Below the pieces are notes generated by a model. It did not search any database. It was not told the origin of the DNA and was given only the letters and a program-made list of their open reading frames with translations. The translations under genes and the position numbers were made by a program. Positions 31,137 to 38,689 of a DNA stretch of 64,000 nucleotides are shown here, piece by piece (position 1 is the first letter of the stretch; each line of letters starts with the position of its first letter). The stretch is from Patescibacteria group bacterium UBA2211 (lineage in GTDB: Bacteria; Patescibacteriota; Minisyncoccia; Minisyncoccales; Minisyncoccaceae), in NCBI GenBank assembly GCA_002327845.1, contig DCUP01000003.1:124001-188000 (forward strand), in the 5' to 3' direction.

Positions 31137-32906
31137 ATGTTTAATTCGAAAAAAGGATTAATATTCTTTTTGTTGGGCATTTCATTATTTTTTATAGCCA
31201 TTGTATTGGGCTCGTTTTATTATATTTTCGAAATTAAATATGCCAATAAAATTTATCCCAATATTTATATCGCAGGAATAAACATGAATGGAAAAACATT
31301 ATTAGAGGCGAAGGGCTTGATAGATGAAAAAATAAACATTGTCAATCAAGATGGTGTTTCTTTTTATTATGATAATAATAAAGTAATAATTTATCCTATC
31401 AATTCTTCTTCCGATGCAGCTGTTGTAGATGTTTTAATTGATTTTAAGATTAATGAGACTATTGATGAAGCAATGTTTTTTGGTCGAAGCGGAAACTATA
31501 TTAATGATTTCAAATCTAGGCTAGACCTTTTTTTTAATAAAAACCACTATATTAAATTAATAGTTAATTTTGACAGCGATAAAATAATAAATGATCTAAA
31601 ACAAGACTTTTCTATTCTTTCTCCTCAAAATGCTACTTATTATTTTGATTCTGAAAATAATCTATTAATTAAGCAGGGAAAGGCTGGTAAAGAAATTTAT
31701 TACGAAAAATCAATGGTTGTTTTAAAAGATAATTTAGGAGAACTTAATTTTTCAAATATTGTTTTAGAGGGTAACAATGCCAATCCTGAAATATCAGAAG
31801 TTGACTGCTTAACAATGAAAGATAAGGTAGAAAATGTTTTAGCCCTAGCTCCGATTAAATTAAAATATAATGAAGATGAATGGACTATAAATAAAAAAGC
31901 TTTATTGGAATTAGTGGTTTTATTAAAAAGAGAAGGAAGCCTATCTGTTGCTTTGGATAAAAATAAAATCAAAAAATATATAACAGAAAAAGTAGCAGCA
32001 GAAATAGATCAGAATTATGTTTTGCCTAAATTTACTTTAAACGAAGGGATTGTTGAAAATTTTAAACCAGGCAAAGAGGGGAGAGTGTTAGATGTTGATT
32101 TGACTGTAAATTTATTATCAGAACTGATAAATAATCCTTTTAAAGAATTAAATCTTTCTGTCAAAATATTGCCTTATTCTACTGAGAATGGAGAAGTTAA
32201 TGATGTTTTAGGAATTAAAGAAATTGTTGGTAGATATTCTTTGGGTTTTGAAGGTTCAACAAGCGCACGTATTTCAAATATTAAAAATGGCGCTAAATCT
32301 CTTAATGGATTATTATTAAAGCCAGACGAAGAATTTTCCATGCTTAAAGCTCTTGGATCTATAGACGAAGAGAATGGATATTTTAAAGAAGCGGTAATAA
32401 AAGGCAATGCAATTTATTATGAATTTGGGGGCGGTCTTTGCCATACAAGCACTACTTTGTTTAGAGCAGTTCTTGATGCTGGACTGCCAATAACTATGCG
32501 TCAAAATCATTCTTATAATATGCCTTATTATCAGCCGGCCGGAATCGATGCTACGATTTATAATCCTTATCCAGATTTCAAATTTATTAATGACACAGGA
32601 AATTATATTTTAATACAAGCCGAAGCAGATTATAGGGAATTGACAATTGAGTTGTGGGGAATAAATGACGGAAGAATTATAAAAAGAACAGAACCATTTA
32701 TTTATAACATAGTTAAACCTAGGCCTAGTAAAATGATTAATACTTATAGTTTAGCTAGTGGGGCAGTAAAATGCACCTATGCTGCTTACGATGGAGCCGA
32801 TGCATATTTTGACTATGAAGTTACTTATCCCAACGGAGTAGTGAAAAAAGAACGTTTTAGTTCTCACTATATTCCACGTCAGGGAGTTTGTCTTGTTGGG
32901 ATATAG
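31137..32906 (+). CDS. VanW-family protein with peptidoglycan-binding-like domains
   Basis: A 589-residue membrane-anchored envelope protein. One N-terminal helix (about 7-30) is followed by two YoaR/PG_binding_4-like domains in tandem (about 40-190 and 215-350, beginning IYIAGINMNGKTLLEAK). The VanW domain (about 365-510) holds FSMLKALGSIDEENGY, the highly conserved GGGLCHTSTTLFRAVLDAG and the segment RQNHSYNMPYYQPAGIDATI. A beta-rich tail closes the protein. VanW proteins occur with glycopeptide resistance and wall genes, but their activity is unknown. A resistance role is not implied here. Confidence 0.88.
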   Translation: MFNSKKGLIFFLLGISLFFIAIVLGSFYYIFEIKYANKIYPNIYIAGINMNGKTLLEAKGLIDEKINIVNQDGVSFYYDNNKVIIYPINSSSDAAVVDVLIDFKINETIDEAMFFGRSGNYINDFKSRLDLFFNKNHYIKLIVNFDSDKIINDLKQDFSILSPQNATYYFDSENNLLIKQGKAGKEIYYEKSMVVLKDNLGELNFSNIVLEGNNANPEISEVDCLTMKDKVENVLALAPIKLKYNEDEWTINKKALLELVVLLKREGSLSVALDKNKIKKYITEKVAAEIDQNYVLPKFTLNEGIVENFKPGKEGRVLDVDLTVNLLSELINNPFKELNLSVKILPYSTENGEVNDVLGIKEIVGRYSLGFEGSTSARISNIKNGAKSLNGLLLKPDEEFSMLKALGSIDEENGYFKEAVIKGNAIYYEFGGGLCHTSTTLFRAVLDAGLPITMRQNHSYNMPYYQPAGIDATIYNPYPDFKFINDTGNYILIQAEADYRELTIELWGINDGRIIKRTEPFIYNIVKPRPSKMINTYSLASGAVKCTYAAYDGADAYFDYEVTYPNGVVKKERFSSHYIPRQGVCLVGI

Positions 32907-32980
32907 TAATTGGTGGTGACTAATGAGATTTGAAATAAATAAATCCTTTATCAATTATCAATAAAAGTTGAGAAATGTTT

Positions 32981-33009
32981 TTGACTCAAAAACAGAAAGA
33001 TGATATAAA
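32981..33009 (+). promoter_or_regulatory. Predicted promoter of the tRNA-Pro/tRNA-Gly pair
   Basis: TTGACT (32981-32986), 17-base spacer, extended -10 TGA-TATAAA (-10 at 33004-33009). The predicted start is about six bases before tRNA-Pro. Confidence 0.6.
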
Positions 33010-33021
33010 AAGGAAGTAGCA

Positions 33022-33093
33022 CGGGGCATAGTGAAACGGCCATCACGAGTCCTTTGGGAGGATTTATTCTGAGTTCGAATCTCAGTGCCCCGA
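33022..33093 (+). tRNA. tRNA-Pro (anticodon TGG)
   Basis: Acceptor CGGGGCA/TGCCCCG (C1-G72), D arm GTGA/TCAC, anticodon stem AGTCC/GGATT with loop TTTGGGA, T loop TTCGAAT. CCA is not encoded. Confidence 0.9.
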
Positions 33094-33104
33094 AAGGGTT
33101 TCTT

Positions 33105-33178
33105 GCGAGTGTAGCTCAATGGTAGAGCGACAGCCTTCCAAGCTGTACATGAGGGTTCGATTCCCTTCACTCGCTCCA
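33105..33178 (+). tRNA. tRNA-Gly (anticodon TCC)
   Basis: Acceptor GCGAGTG/CACTCGC, anticodon stem ACAGC/GCTGT with loop CTTCCAA, T loop TTCGATT, encoded CCA. Confidence 0.95.
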
Positions 33179-33198
33179 TATTATATCTCCTGAAAATA

Positions 33199-34212
33199 AT
33201 GGACAATAAAAAAATAAAAGTGGCCGTAGTTGGCGGGGGAGTGATGGGATTATATATTTCTTGGAAATTATCAGAAATGGGGCATGATGTCTCTCTTTTC
33301 GATAGAAAAAAAGAAGATGCTTTAGGTAAAAAGTGTTGTTCGACCTTGGTTTCAGAAAGAATTAAGCAATTTATTCCTATTACTGGAAAGTGTATAGAAA
33401 ACAAAATATCTTCCTGCGTAATAAATTTTCCTAGAGGAAAAGTCAAGCTTAATTTTAAACCGCATCATTTGGCTCTTAACAGAGAAACGTTGATAAGTAT
33501 TCTTTTAGATTTAAACAAGAAAACTGGGACGAGAATTATTTTGGGACAAGAGATTAAAAAGGTGCCGCAAGGATTTGATAGAATTATCGGATGTGACGGC
33601 GCCTTTTCTGTTATTAGAAGAAGTTTGAATTTGCCCGATCCTAAGATTAAGAATGGAGTTCAGGCTTATTCTTTGATAAAAAATAATTCAAACATTACAG
33701 AAACATTTACTGATTCAAGCATATTTGGCTTTTGCTGGAAAATACCCAAGGGAGACAAGATTGAATATGGAGCATTGGGCAATCAATTGGAAGTTAAAAA
33801 TAAAACAGACAAGATATTAGGAATAAAGGGAGTTGAGAGAGATTCTTTTTCTGCTGCCGCTATCCCTTGTCCTAAATTTTCACTATTTAATGCGGGATTA
33901 ATTTTTCCTAAAGAAAAATATATTACTCTTTGTGGAGACGCAATGGGACTAACTAAACCATGGAGTGGAGGAGGAATAATTTGGGGCCTTTACGCTGCCG
34001 ATATTTTAATTAAGACATTTCCTGATTTTAAGAAGTATAAAAAGGAAACAATTAGATTTTTTAAGTTTAAAATATTAAAAGGTCAGATATCTAATTATCT
34101 AGTCCAGACAGTAGGAAAAATATTTACAAACATAATCCCAAAAGAGATGACATATGATAATGATTTTCCTTCTATCAAATTGCTTTTAAGGGGGAAAAGT
34201 GATAGTCTTTAA
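33199..34212 (+). CDS. FAD-dependent oxidoreductase of the geranylgeranyl reductase type
   Basis: A 337-residue flavoprotein. The N-terminal FAD-binding motif VAVVGGGVMGLYISWKLSE is followed by the basic/acidic strand end SLFDRK. The second FAD motif is IIGCDGAFSVIRR, and the family block LCGDAMGLTKPWSGGGIIWGLYAADIL is strong. Relatives reduce double bonds of isoprenoid chains (archaeal lipids, chlorophyll, quinones) or oxidise other lipids. Substrate cannot be assigned. It follows tRNA-Gly by 20 bases, so it may be read from the tRNA promoter. The CarS-like enzyme elsewhere in the window also has archaeal lipid relatives. Confidence 0.8.
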   Translation: MDNKKIKVAVVGGGVMGLYISWKLSEMGHDVSLFDRKKEDALGKKCCSTLVSERIKQFIPITGKCIENKISSCVINFPRGKVKLNFKPHHLALNRETLISILLDLNKKTGTRIILGQEIKKVPQGFDRIIGCDGAFSVIRRSLNLPDPKIKNGVQAYSLIKNNSNITETFTDSSIFGFCWKIPKGDKIEYGALGNQLEVKNKTDKILGIKGVERDSFSAAAIPCPKFSLFNAGLIFPKEKYITLCGDAMGLTKPWSGGGIIWGLYAADILIKTFPDFKKYKKETIRFFKFKILKGQISNYLVQTVGKIFTNIIPKEMTYDNDFPSIKLLLRGKSDSL

Positions 34213-34221
34213 ACATATTTA

Positions 34222-34308
34222 GGAGAGATGCCTGAGCGGCTTAAGGGGATGGTTTCGAAAACCATTGTGGGGTAATTCCCACCGTGAGTTCGAATCTCAC
34301 TCTCTCCG
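34222..34308 (+). tRNA. tRNA-Ser (anticodon CGA)
   Basis: Class II tRNA with long variable arm. Acceptor GGAGAGA/TCTCTCC with discriminator G, anticodon stem ATGGT/ACCAT with loop TTCGAAA, T loop TTCGAAT. Confidence 0.94.
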
Positions 34309-34325
34309 CCTTAAGGCCTAAAGAT

Positions 34326-35816
34326 ATGATAAAAAAAAATAAACAACCTGATGTAATTTCAAGGCCGCCAGTGGTGGTTGTTTTGGGACATATTGACCAT
34401 GGTAAAACTTCTTTATTAATGGCAATTAGAGAGTTTAATATTTTAGAAAAAGAATCAGGAGGAATTACTCAGCATGTCGGTGCATATCAGATAGAACATA
34501 ATCAAAAAAAGATTACTTTCATTGATACTCCTGGACATGAATCTTTTTCAGCTATAAGAGGTAGAGGATCTAAATTGGCAGATATCGCTGTTTTGGTTAT
34601 TGATGCTAGTGAGGGAATTAAGAAGCAAACAAAAGAAGCGATTGCCCTTATTAAAAATGCTAAACTTACAACAATAGTGGCTTTGAACAAAATGGATAAA
34701 CCAGGAGCTAATCCCGAAATGGTCAAGCAACAATTATCTAAAGAAGAAATTTTAGTTGAATCATGGGGAGGACAAGTTCCATCAGTTGAGATATCAGCTA
34801 AGACGGGACAGGGTATAACAGATTTATTGGACATGATTCAATTGGTGGCCGATGTAGAAGATTTAAAAGCGGAAACAGAAGTTTTGGCTGAAGGAACAAT
34901 TATCGAAGCTTATCTTGATCCAAAGAAAGGTCCAACGACTACTGTTTTAGTAGAAAATGGAACATTGAGGCAAGGAGATTTTATTGGAACTGATTCTGTT
35001 GTTGGTAAAATTAAAAATTTAGGAGACTTTTTGCAAAAAGAAATGGAAGAGGCTAATCCATCTGACCCAGCTGTAATTATTGGTTTTGAAAATGTTCCAG
35101 CTGTTGGAGAAAAATTTCATGTATTTTCTTCTTACGAAGAAGCTAAAGCTAATTTAAAGCAAAGAGAAATAAAGAGAGATACTTTTGAATTCGACCCTAA
35201 TAAAAAATATTTGAATTTAGTAATCAAAGGAGATGCCCAAGGTTCACTCGAAGGAATAGAGGAAGTTTTGAAAATTTTACCACAAGATAATGTTTGTATT
35301 AGAATAATTAGAAGTGAAGTGGGGGACATAACAGAACAGGATGTTAAAATGGCAAAAACTAGTGAAGCAGTGATGATTGCCTTTAGAGTTAAAAAAGACA
35401 AGGTGGCGGAAATTAGTGCTGAAAATAATAAAGTTAAAGTTTACGAATTTTCTATTATCTATGAGTTAGCTCAAAAGGTGAGAGAATTAATGGAAAGAAA
35501 ATTAACCAAAGAAAAAGAAAGAATTGATTTGGGTAAAATCGAAGTTTTAGCTATTTTTAGAACCGAGAAGAATAGACAGATAGTGGGAGGCAATGTTATC
35601 GAGGGAGAGGTACAAAAAGGAGCATCATTAGAAATATTTAGAGAAGAAGAAAAAATTGGTCACGGAAGAATAATTGAATTACAGTCAAATAAAAAAGATT
35701 TTGATGTTGTTAAGAAAGGAAAAGAGTGTGGAATACTTTATCAAGGTAATGAGAGAATAAAAGAAGGGGATACTTTAGTTGTTTTTAAGGAAGAGTATAT
35801 ACAAGAAGAATTGTAA
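34326..35816 (+). CDS. infB: Translation initiation factor IF-2 (short form)
   Basis: GTPase that places initiator tRNA on the ribosome. G1 is GHIDHGKTS, G3 DTPGHESF and G4 NKMDKP. Domains II, III and the C-terminal initiator-binding domain follow. At 496 residues it lacks nearly all of the N-terminal extension of the 700-900-residue E. coli and Bacillus forms, which is common in reduced genomes. The frame opens within tRNA-Ser at 34284; the ATG at 34326 lies just ahead of the first conserved residues. rbfA follows after one base. Confidence 0.96.
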   Translation: MIKKNKQPDVISRPPVVVVLGHIDHGKTSLLMAIREFNILEKESGGITQHVGAYQIEHNQKKITFIDTPGHESFSAIRGRGSKLADIAVLVIDASEGIKKQTKEAIALIKNAKLTTIVALNKMDKPGANPEMVKQQLSKEEILVESWGGQVPSVEISAKTGQGITDLLDMIQLVADVEDLKAETEVLAEGTIIEAYLDPKKGPTTTVLVENGTLRQGDFIGTDSVVGKIKNLGDFLQKEMEEANPSDPAVIIGFENVPAVGEKFHVFSSYEEAKANLKQREIKRDTFEFDPNKKYLNLVIKGDAQGSLEGIEEVLKILPQDNVCIRIIRSEVGDITEQDVKMAKTSEAVMIAFRVKKDKVAEISAENNKVKVYEFSIIYELAQKVRELMERKLTKEKERIDLGKIEVLAIFRTEKNRQIVGGNVIEGEVQKGASLEIFREEEKIGHGRIIELQSNKKDFDVVKKGKECGILYQGNERIKEGDTLVVFKEEYIQEEL

Positions 35817-35817
35817 T

Positions 35818-36171
35818 ATGTTTAGAATAGAAAAGGTTAACAGTTTGATACAGCAAGAGCTTGGAGAAATTATTTTAAAAGAGATAGATATTTTTCCTGG
35901 AACACTTTTAACTATTACAAGAGTTGAATGCTCAGGTAGTCTTTTTCAGTGCAAGGTTTATATATCTGTTATTCCTGAAGAAAATTTTGATGATGTTTTG
36001 TCTCTTTTAAAAAGACATATTTATGAATTGCAGCAGATATTAAATAAAAAATTAAAGATGAGGCCAGTTCCCAAGATAGAATTTTTAAAAGAAACGAAAA
36101 CAAAGGAGGCAGGAAGGATAGATGAGTTGTTAGCGAAGATAAGAAAGGAGGATATTGAAAAAAACGAATAA
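35818..36171 (+). CDS. rbfA: Ribosome-binding factor A
   Basis: A 117-residue KH-like 30S maturation factor. The N-terminus FRIEKVNSLIQQELGEIILKE and C-terminal RIDELLAKIRKE are typical of the family. It sits one base after infB, the usual infB-rbfA order. The ATG at 35818 is preferred; the earlier in-frame opening (35779) lies inside infB. Confidence 0.92.
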   Translation: MFRIEKVNSLIQQELGEIILKEIDIFPGTLLTITRVECSGSLFQCKVYISVIPEENFDDVLSLLKRHIYELQQILNKKLKMRPVPKIEFLKETKTKEAGRIDELLAKIRKEDIEKNE

Positions 36172-36197
36172 TCTTGGTATTGTTTCTATATGGCTAG

Positions 36198-36269
36198 GGC
36201 GTGGTGGCCAAGCAGTAAGGCAAGAGTCTGCAAAACTCTTATACGTGGGTGCAATTCCCACCCACGCCT
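36198..36269 (+). tRNA. tRNA-Cys (anticodon GCA)
   Basis: Acceptor GGCGTGG/CCACGCC, anticodon stem AGAGT/ACTCT with loop CTGCAAA. The T loop is TGCAATT, with G at position 55 where T is usual. CCA is not encoded. Confidence 0.92.
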
Positions 36270-36303
36270 CAGATCTTTCAAATAGGTAAAGGTAAAAGAG
36301 TAA

Positions 36304-36333
36304 TTGACTTGTGAGTGTGCCTAATGATATAAT
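36304..36333 (+). promoter_or_regulatory. Predicted promoter of the HNH gene (leaderless)
   Basis: TTGACT (36304-36309), 18-base spacer, extended -10 TGA-TATAAT (-10 at 36328-36333), then seven bases to the ATG at 36341. Confidence 0.7.
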
Positions 36334-36340
36334 TGTTTTA

Positions 36341-36805
36341 ATGGACCGAAAAACATGGACAAAAATTCAATTAAAAGAGGCCATTAAAAGTTCATATAGC
36401 TATAGGCAGGTTTTAAATAAATTAAATTTAAAAGCAGCGGGAGGAAATTATGCTCAATTAAAAAAATACATTGAAGAATATAACTTTGATGTTAGTCATT
36501 TTAAGGGAAAGGGATGGAATAGGGGATTACAATTTTTATTTACCCCTAAAATACCTCTAGACAAAATTTTAGTTAAGGGTAATAATTTTCAAAGCTATAA
36601 GCTTAAGAATAGATTAATTAAAGAAGGATTGAAAAAATCACAATGTGAAGAATGTGGCTGGTCGCAAAAGAGTTTTGATGGTAGATTACCATTAGAATTG
36701 CATCATATAGATGGTGATTCTCATAATAATAGTTTGAGTAATTTACAAATACTTTGTCCTAATTGTCATAGCTTAAAACCAAACTATCGTGGTCGCAAAA
36801 AATAA
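36341..36805 (+). CDS. HNH endonuclease between tRNA-Cys and tRNA-Leu
   Basis: About 154 residues. The N-terminal half (WTKIQLKEAIKSSYSYRQVLNKLNL) looks like a DNA-binding helical domain. The C-terminal HNH module has CEECGW, then LELHHIDGDSHNNSLSNLQ and LCPNCHS, giving the paired Cys zinc site plus His-Asn-His core. A GTG at 36311 opens the frame, but the leaderless promoter points to the ATG at 36341. The stop is four bases before tRNA-Leu. Free-standing HNH genes of this kind are common in phages and mobile elements, and a homing-type origin is likely. A restriction function cannot be excluded. Confidence 0.85.
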   Translation: MDRKTWTKIQLKEAIKSSYSYRQVLNKLNLKAAGGNYAQLKKYIEEYNFDVSHFKGKGWNRGLQFLFTPKIPLDKILVKGNNFQSYKLKNRLIKEGLKKSQCEECGWSQKSFDGRLPLELHHIDGDSHNNSLSNLQILCPNCHSLKPNYRGRKK

Positions 36806-36809
36806 ACAT

Positions 36810-36893
36810 GCCTCGGTGATGAAATTGGCAAACATACAGCACTTAAAATGCTGCGGGTAAACACCCTTGTGGGTTCAAGTCCCACCCGAGGCA
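36810..36893 (+). tRNA. tRNA-Leu (anticodon TAA)
   Basis: Class II tRNA. Acceptor GCCTCGG/CCGAGGC, anticodon stem CAGCA/TGCTG with loop CTTAAAA, T loop TTCAAGT. It begins four bases after the HNH stop. Confidence 0.94.
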
Positions 36894-36895
36894 CA

Positions 36896-36930
36896 TAAAA
36901 AAACACACTGGTTAGAACCAGTGCGTTTTT
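36896..36930. terminator. Bidirectional terminator between tRNA-Leu and the 3D-domain gene
   Basis: Stem CACTGGTT/AACCAGTG (36906-36923) with T-run on the plus side (36926-36930) and A-run on the other (36896-36903), so it can end transcription from both convergent genes. Confidence 0.85.
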
Positions 36931-37432
36931 ATATCTCCAATACTTCAATATATGTTTCTTTAACTCCGAATTCTTGAGCTTCTTCAAGAGTAGGGAACCA
37001 TATATCAAATTGGTAGTCGCTTTTTCTTGAGTGCATTCTATCTTCTACTGTGAAGACTTTATTTCCATAAAGTTCAGGTATTCTTAATTCTGTTCCGAAT
37101 GGTAGCATGTTATTTGCTACTATACCATCCCTAACTGTTGAACCATTAGCGGTAATGAAGGGGGTATCGTCGGTTTGCCATGTCGTAGAAGAATAGGCAG
37201 TAATGATAACTTTTATCTTCTTATGCTTTAATTGGTTATTATCCTCATCTCTGTCTTCCTGGTTGGAAAATACCGCTAAAGTATTGTTTTCCAAGGAATA
37301 ACTCTTTTCTGATAAGTAATCTTTAGCCAAGTTAGTGTTATCTGATTTGGCATCAATGGTTAATATCAGGGCCGAGAAAGAGAAAATGATAACCGCAAAA
37401 AGTATAATTGTGAAGTTTTGCTTGTTAAGCAT
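36929..37432 (-). CDS. Exported 3D-domain protein
   Basis: About 167 residues. One N-terminal hydrophobic segment (FTIILFAVIIFSFSALILTI) acts as signal or anchor, then a polar linker. The C-terminal 3D domain has ITAYSSTTWQTDDTPFITANGS, GIVANNMLPFGTELRIP and FTVEDRMH with FDIWF, including the conserved Asp residues. Such domains occur in wall-lytic MltA-like and resuscitation-type proteins. The frame extends to 37549, but the extra N-terminus is not protein-like for this family; I chose the ATG at 37432. Confidence 0.85.
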   Translation of the reverse strand: MLNKQNFTIILFAVIIFSFSALILTIDAKSDNTNLAKDYLSEKSYSLENNTLAVFSNQEDRDEDNNQLKHKKIKVIITAYSSTTWQTDDTPFITANGSTVRDGIVANNMLPFGTELRIPELYGNKVFTVEDRMHSRKSDYQFDIWFPTLEEAQEFGVKETYIEVLEI

Positions 37433-37455
37433 ATATAAAATCCTGCTCAGCAGGA
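37433..37455 (-). promoter_or_regulatory. Terminator-like hairpin just before the 3D-domain gene
   Basis: Reverse strand: TCCTGC-TGA-GCAGGA (37441-37455), then TTTTATAT and the ATG. It could attenuate transcription or affect initiation; I see no partner helix. Confidence 0.35.
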
Positions 37456-37552
37456 CTGAACATATTTTAACCCATAGGGCGGTTTTAGTCAATAGTTTTG
37501 TCCACACACTGTTTTTAGCCATAGAGGCTATTTTAGCCGTCAATAGCATGAC

Positions 37553-37581
37553 TTGATAATATTAAACCTTTATGATATAAG
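37553..37581 (+). promoter_or_regulatory. Predicted promoter of the S1-domain gene (near-leaderless)
   Basis: TTGATA (37553-37558), 17-base spacer, extended -10 TGA-TATAAG (-10 at 37576-37581), seven bases to the ATG at 37589. The overlapping AAGGAG (37579-37584) would be a Shine-Dalgarno only in a transcript that starts further upstream. Confidence 0.55.
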
Positions 37582-37588
37582 GAGATAT

Positions 37589-38683
37589 ATGCAAAACGAA
37601 ACATTACAAAAACTAACCGATAACGTCCAGATTCCCAGAAATGGAGAAATCATAGACGGCAAAATTCTCGCTATTGAGAATTTAGCTATGTATCTAGATA
37701 TTGGTCCCAGAAAGACTGGTATTATCTATGGTGCAGAATATCAAAACGCCAAAAATGTTTTAAAAAACATTAAAATAGGAGATACTATCTCAGTTAAAGT
37801 TGTTGAACCTGAAAACGAAGAAGGTTTTGTTGAGCTATCTCTAAGAGAAGCTGAAAAAGAATTAGCTTGGCAAACAGTCAAAGAAAAGAAAGATCTAAAT
37901 CAAGAATTTGCAGTTAGGATTAGCAAAGTTAATAAAGGAGGCCTTATTACTGAAGTTGCTGGTATTCCAGCCTTCTTGCCAACCTCTCAATTATCTCCAG
38001 ATAACTATCCTAGAGTTCCAGAAGGAGATAAATCAAAGATATTAAGAAAGTTACAGAGTTTTATCGGACAAGATGTTAAAGTTAAGATTTTAGACTTCGA
38101 TGAAAAAGCTGGACAAATCATATTGACCGAAGAATCTAAAGAAAGCGAAACACTACAGAAAGCTATTAAATCATTAAAGGTGGGGGATATTGTTGAAGGA
38201 AAGGTATCAGGAATTGTTAATTTTGGAGCATTTATTAAATTTAATCTTCCCGACGCAGGTCCAGAAGATTCAGCTCTAGAAGGATTAGTCCATATCTCTG
38301 AGTTAGATTGGCAATTAATTGAAGATCCAGCTCAAGTAGTTGAAGTAGGACAAGATGTTAAGGCTCAAGTTATTGATATTTCACAGGGTAGAGTTTCTTT
38401 ATCTATAAAGAACCTAAAGAAAGATCCTTGGCAGAATTTAAATTACAAGACAAATGACGTTGTTAAAGGTTTAGTTGTCAGATTCAATCCTTTTGGAGCT
38501 TTTATCCAACTTATTGATAGTAATTCAAAAGAATCTGATACTAAAATACAAGGATTAATACATATTTCTGAGTTTGGCTCTGAAATAAAAATGAAAGAAA
38601 AGCTTGAATTAAATAAGGAATACGAATTCCAGATATTAAGCTTCCAGCCTCAAAGACATTGGATGTCTTTAAGAATAAAATAA
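37589..38683 (+). CDS. rpsA: Ribosomal protein bS1-like protein with four S1 domains
   Basis: A 364-residue protein with four OB-fold S1 repeats: about 15-85, 100-170, 190-275 (GKVSGIVNFGAFIKF then GLVHISELDW) and 290-364 (GLVVRFNPFGAFIQL then GLIHISEFG). Classical S1 has six; short forms are normal in many phyla. It may recruit mRNA to the ribosome. The ATG at 37589 is favoured by both the promoter and the AAGGAG just upstream; the frame opens at 37553. Confidence 0.88.
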   Translation: MQNETLQKLTDNVQIPRNGEIIDGKILAIENLAMYLDIGPRKTGIIYGAEYQNAKNVLKNIKIGDTISVKVVEPENEEGFVELSLREAEKELAWQTVKEKKDLNQEFAVRISKVNKGGLITEVAGIPAFLPTSQLSPDNYPRVPEGDKSKILRKLQSFIGQDVKVKILDFDEKAGQIILTEESKESETLQKAIKSLKVGDIVEGKVSGIVNFGAFIKFNLPDAGPEDSALEGLVHISELDWQLIEDPAQVVEVGQDVKAQVIDISQGRVSLSIKNLKKDPWQNLNYKTNDVVKGLVVRFNPFGAFIQLIDSNSKESDTKIQGLIHISEFGSEIKMKEKLELNKEYEFQILSFQPQRHWMSLRIK

Positions 38684-38689
38684 AAAAAT

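Noticed and set aside
31137..32906. Vancomycin resistance gene
   Set aside because: VanW-domain proteins are widespread in envelopes; no vanA/H/X genes are near.
32958..33446. 162-codon minus-strand frame over two tRNA genes
   Set aside because: It crosses tRNA-Pro, tRNA-Gly and the start of the oxidoreductase gene; it is a shadow.
34284..34325. Longer N-terminus for IF-2
   Set aside because: It begins inside tRNA-Ser; the ATG at 34326 precedes the conserved part.
36311..36340. GTG start for the HNH gene
   Set aside because: This stretch contains the -10 and spacer of the gene's own promoter.
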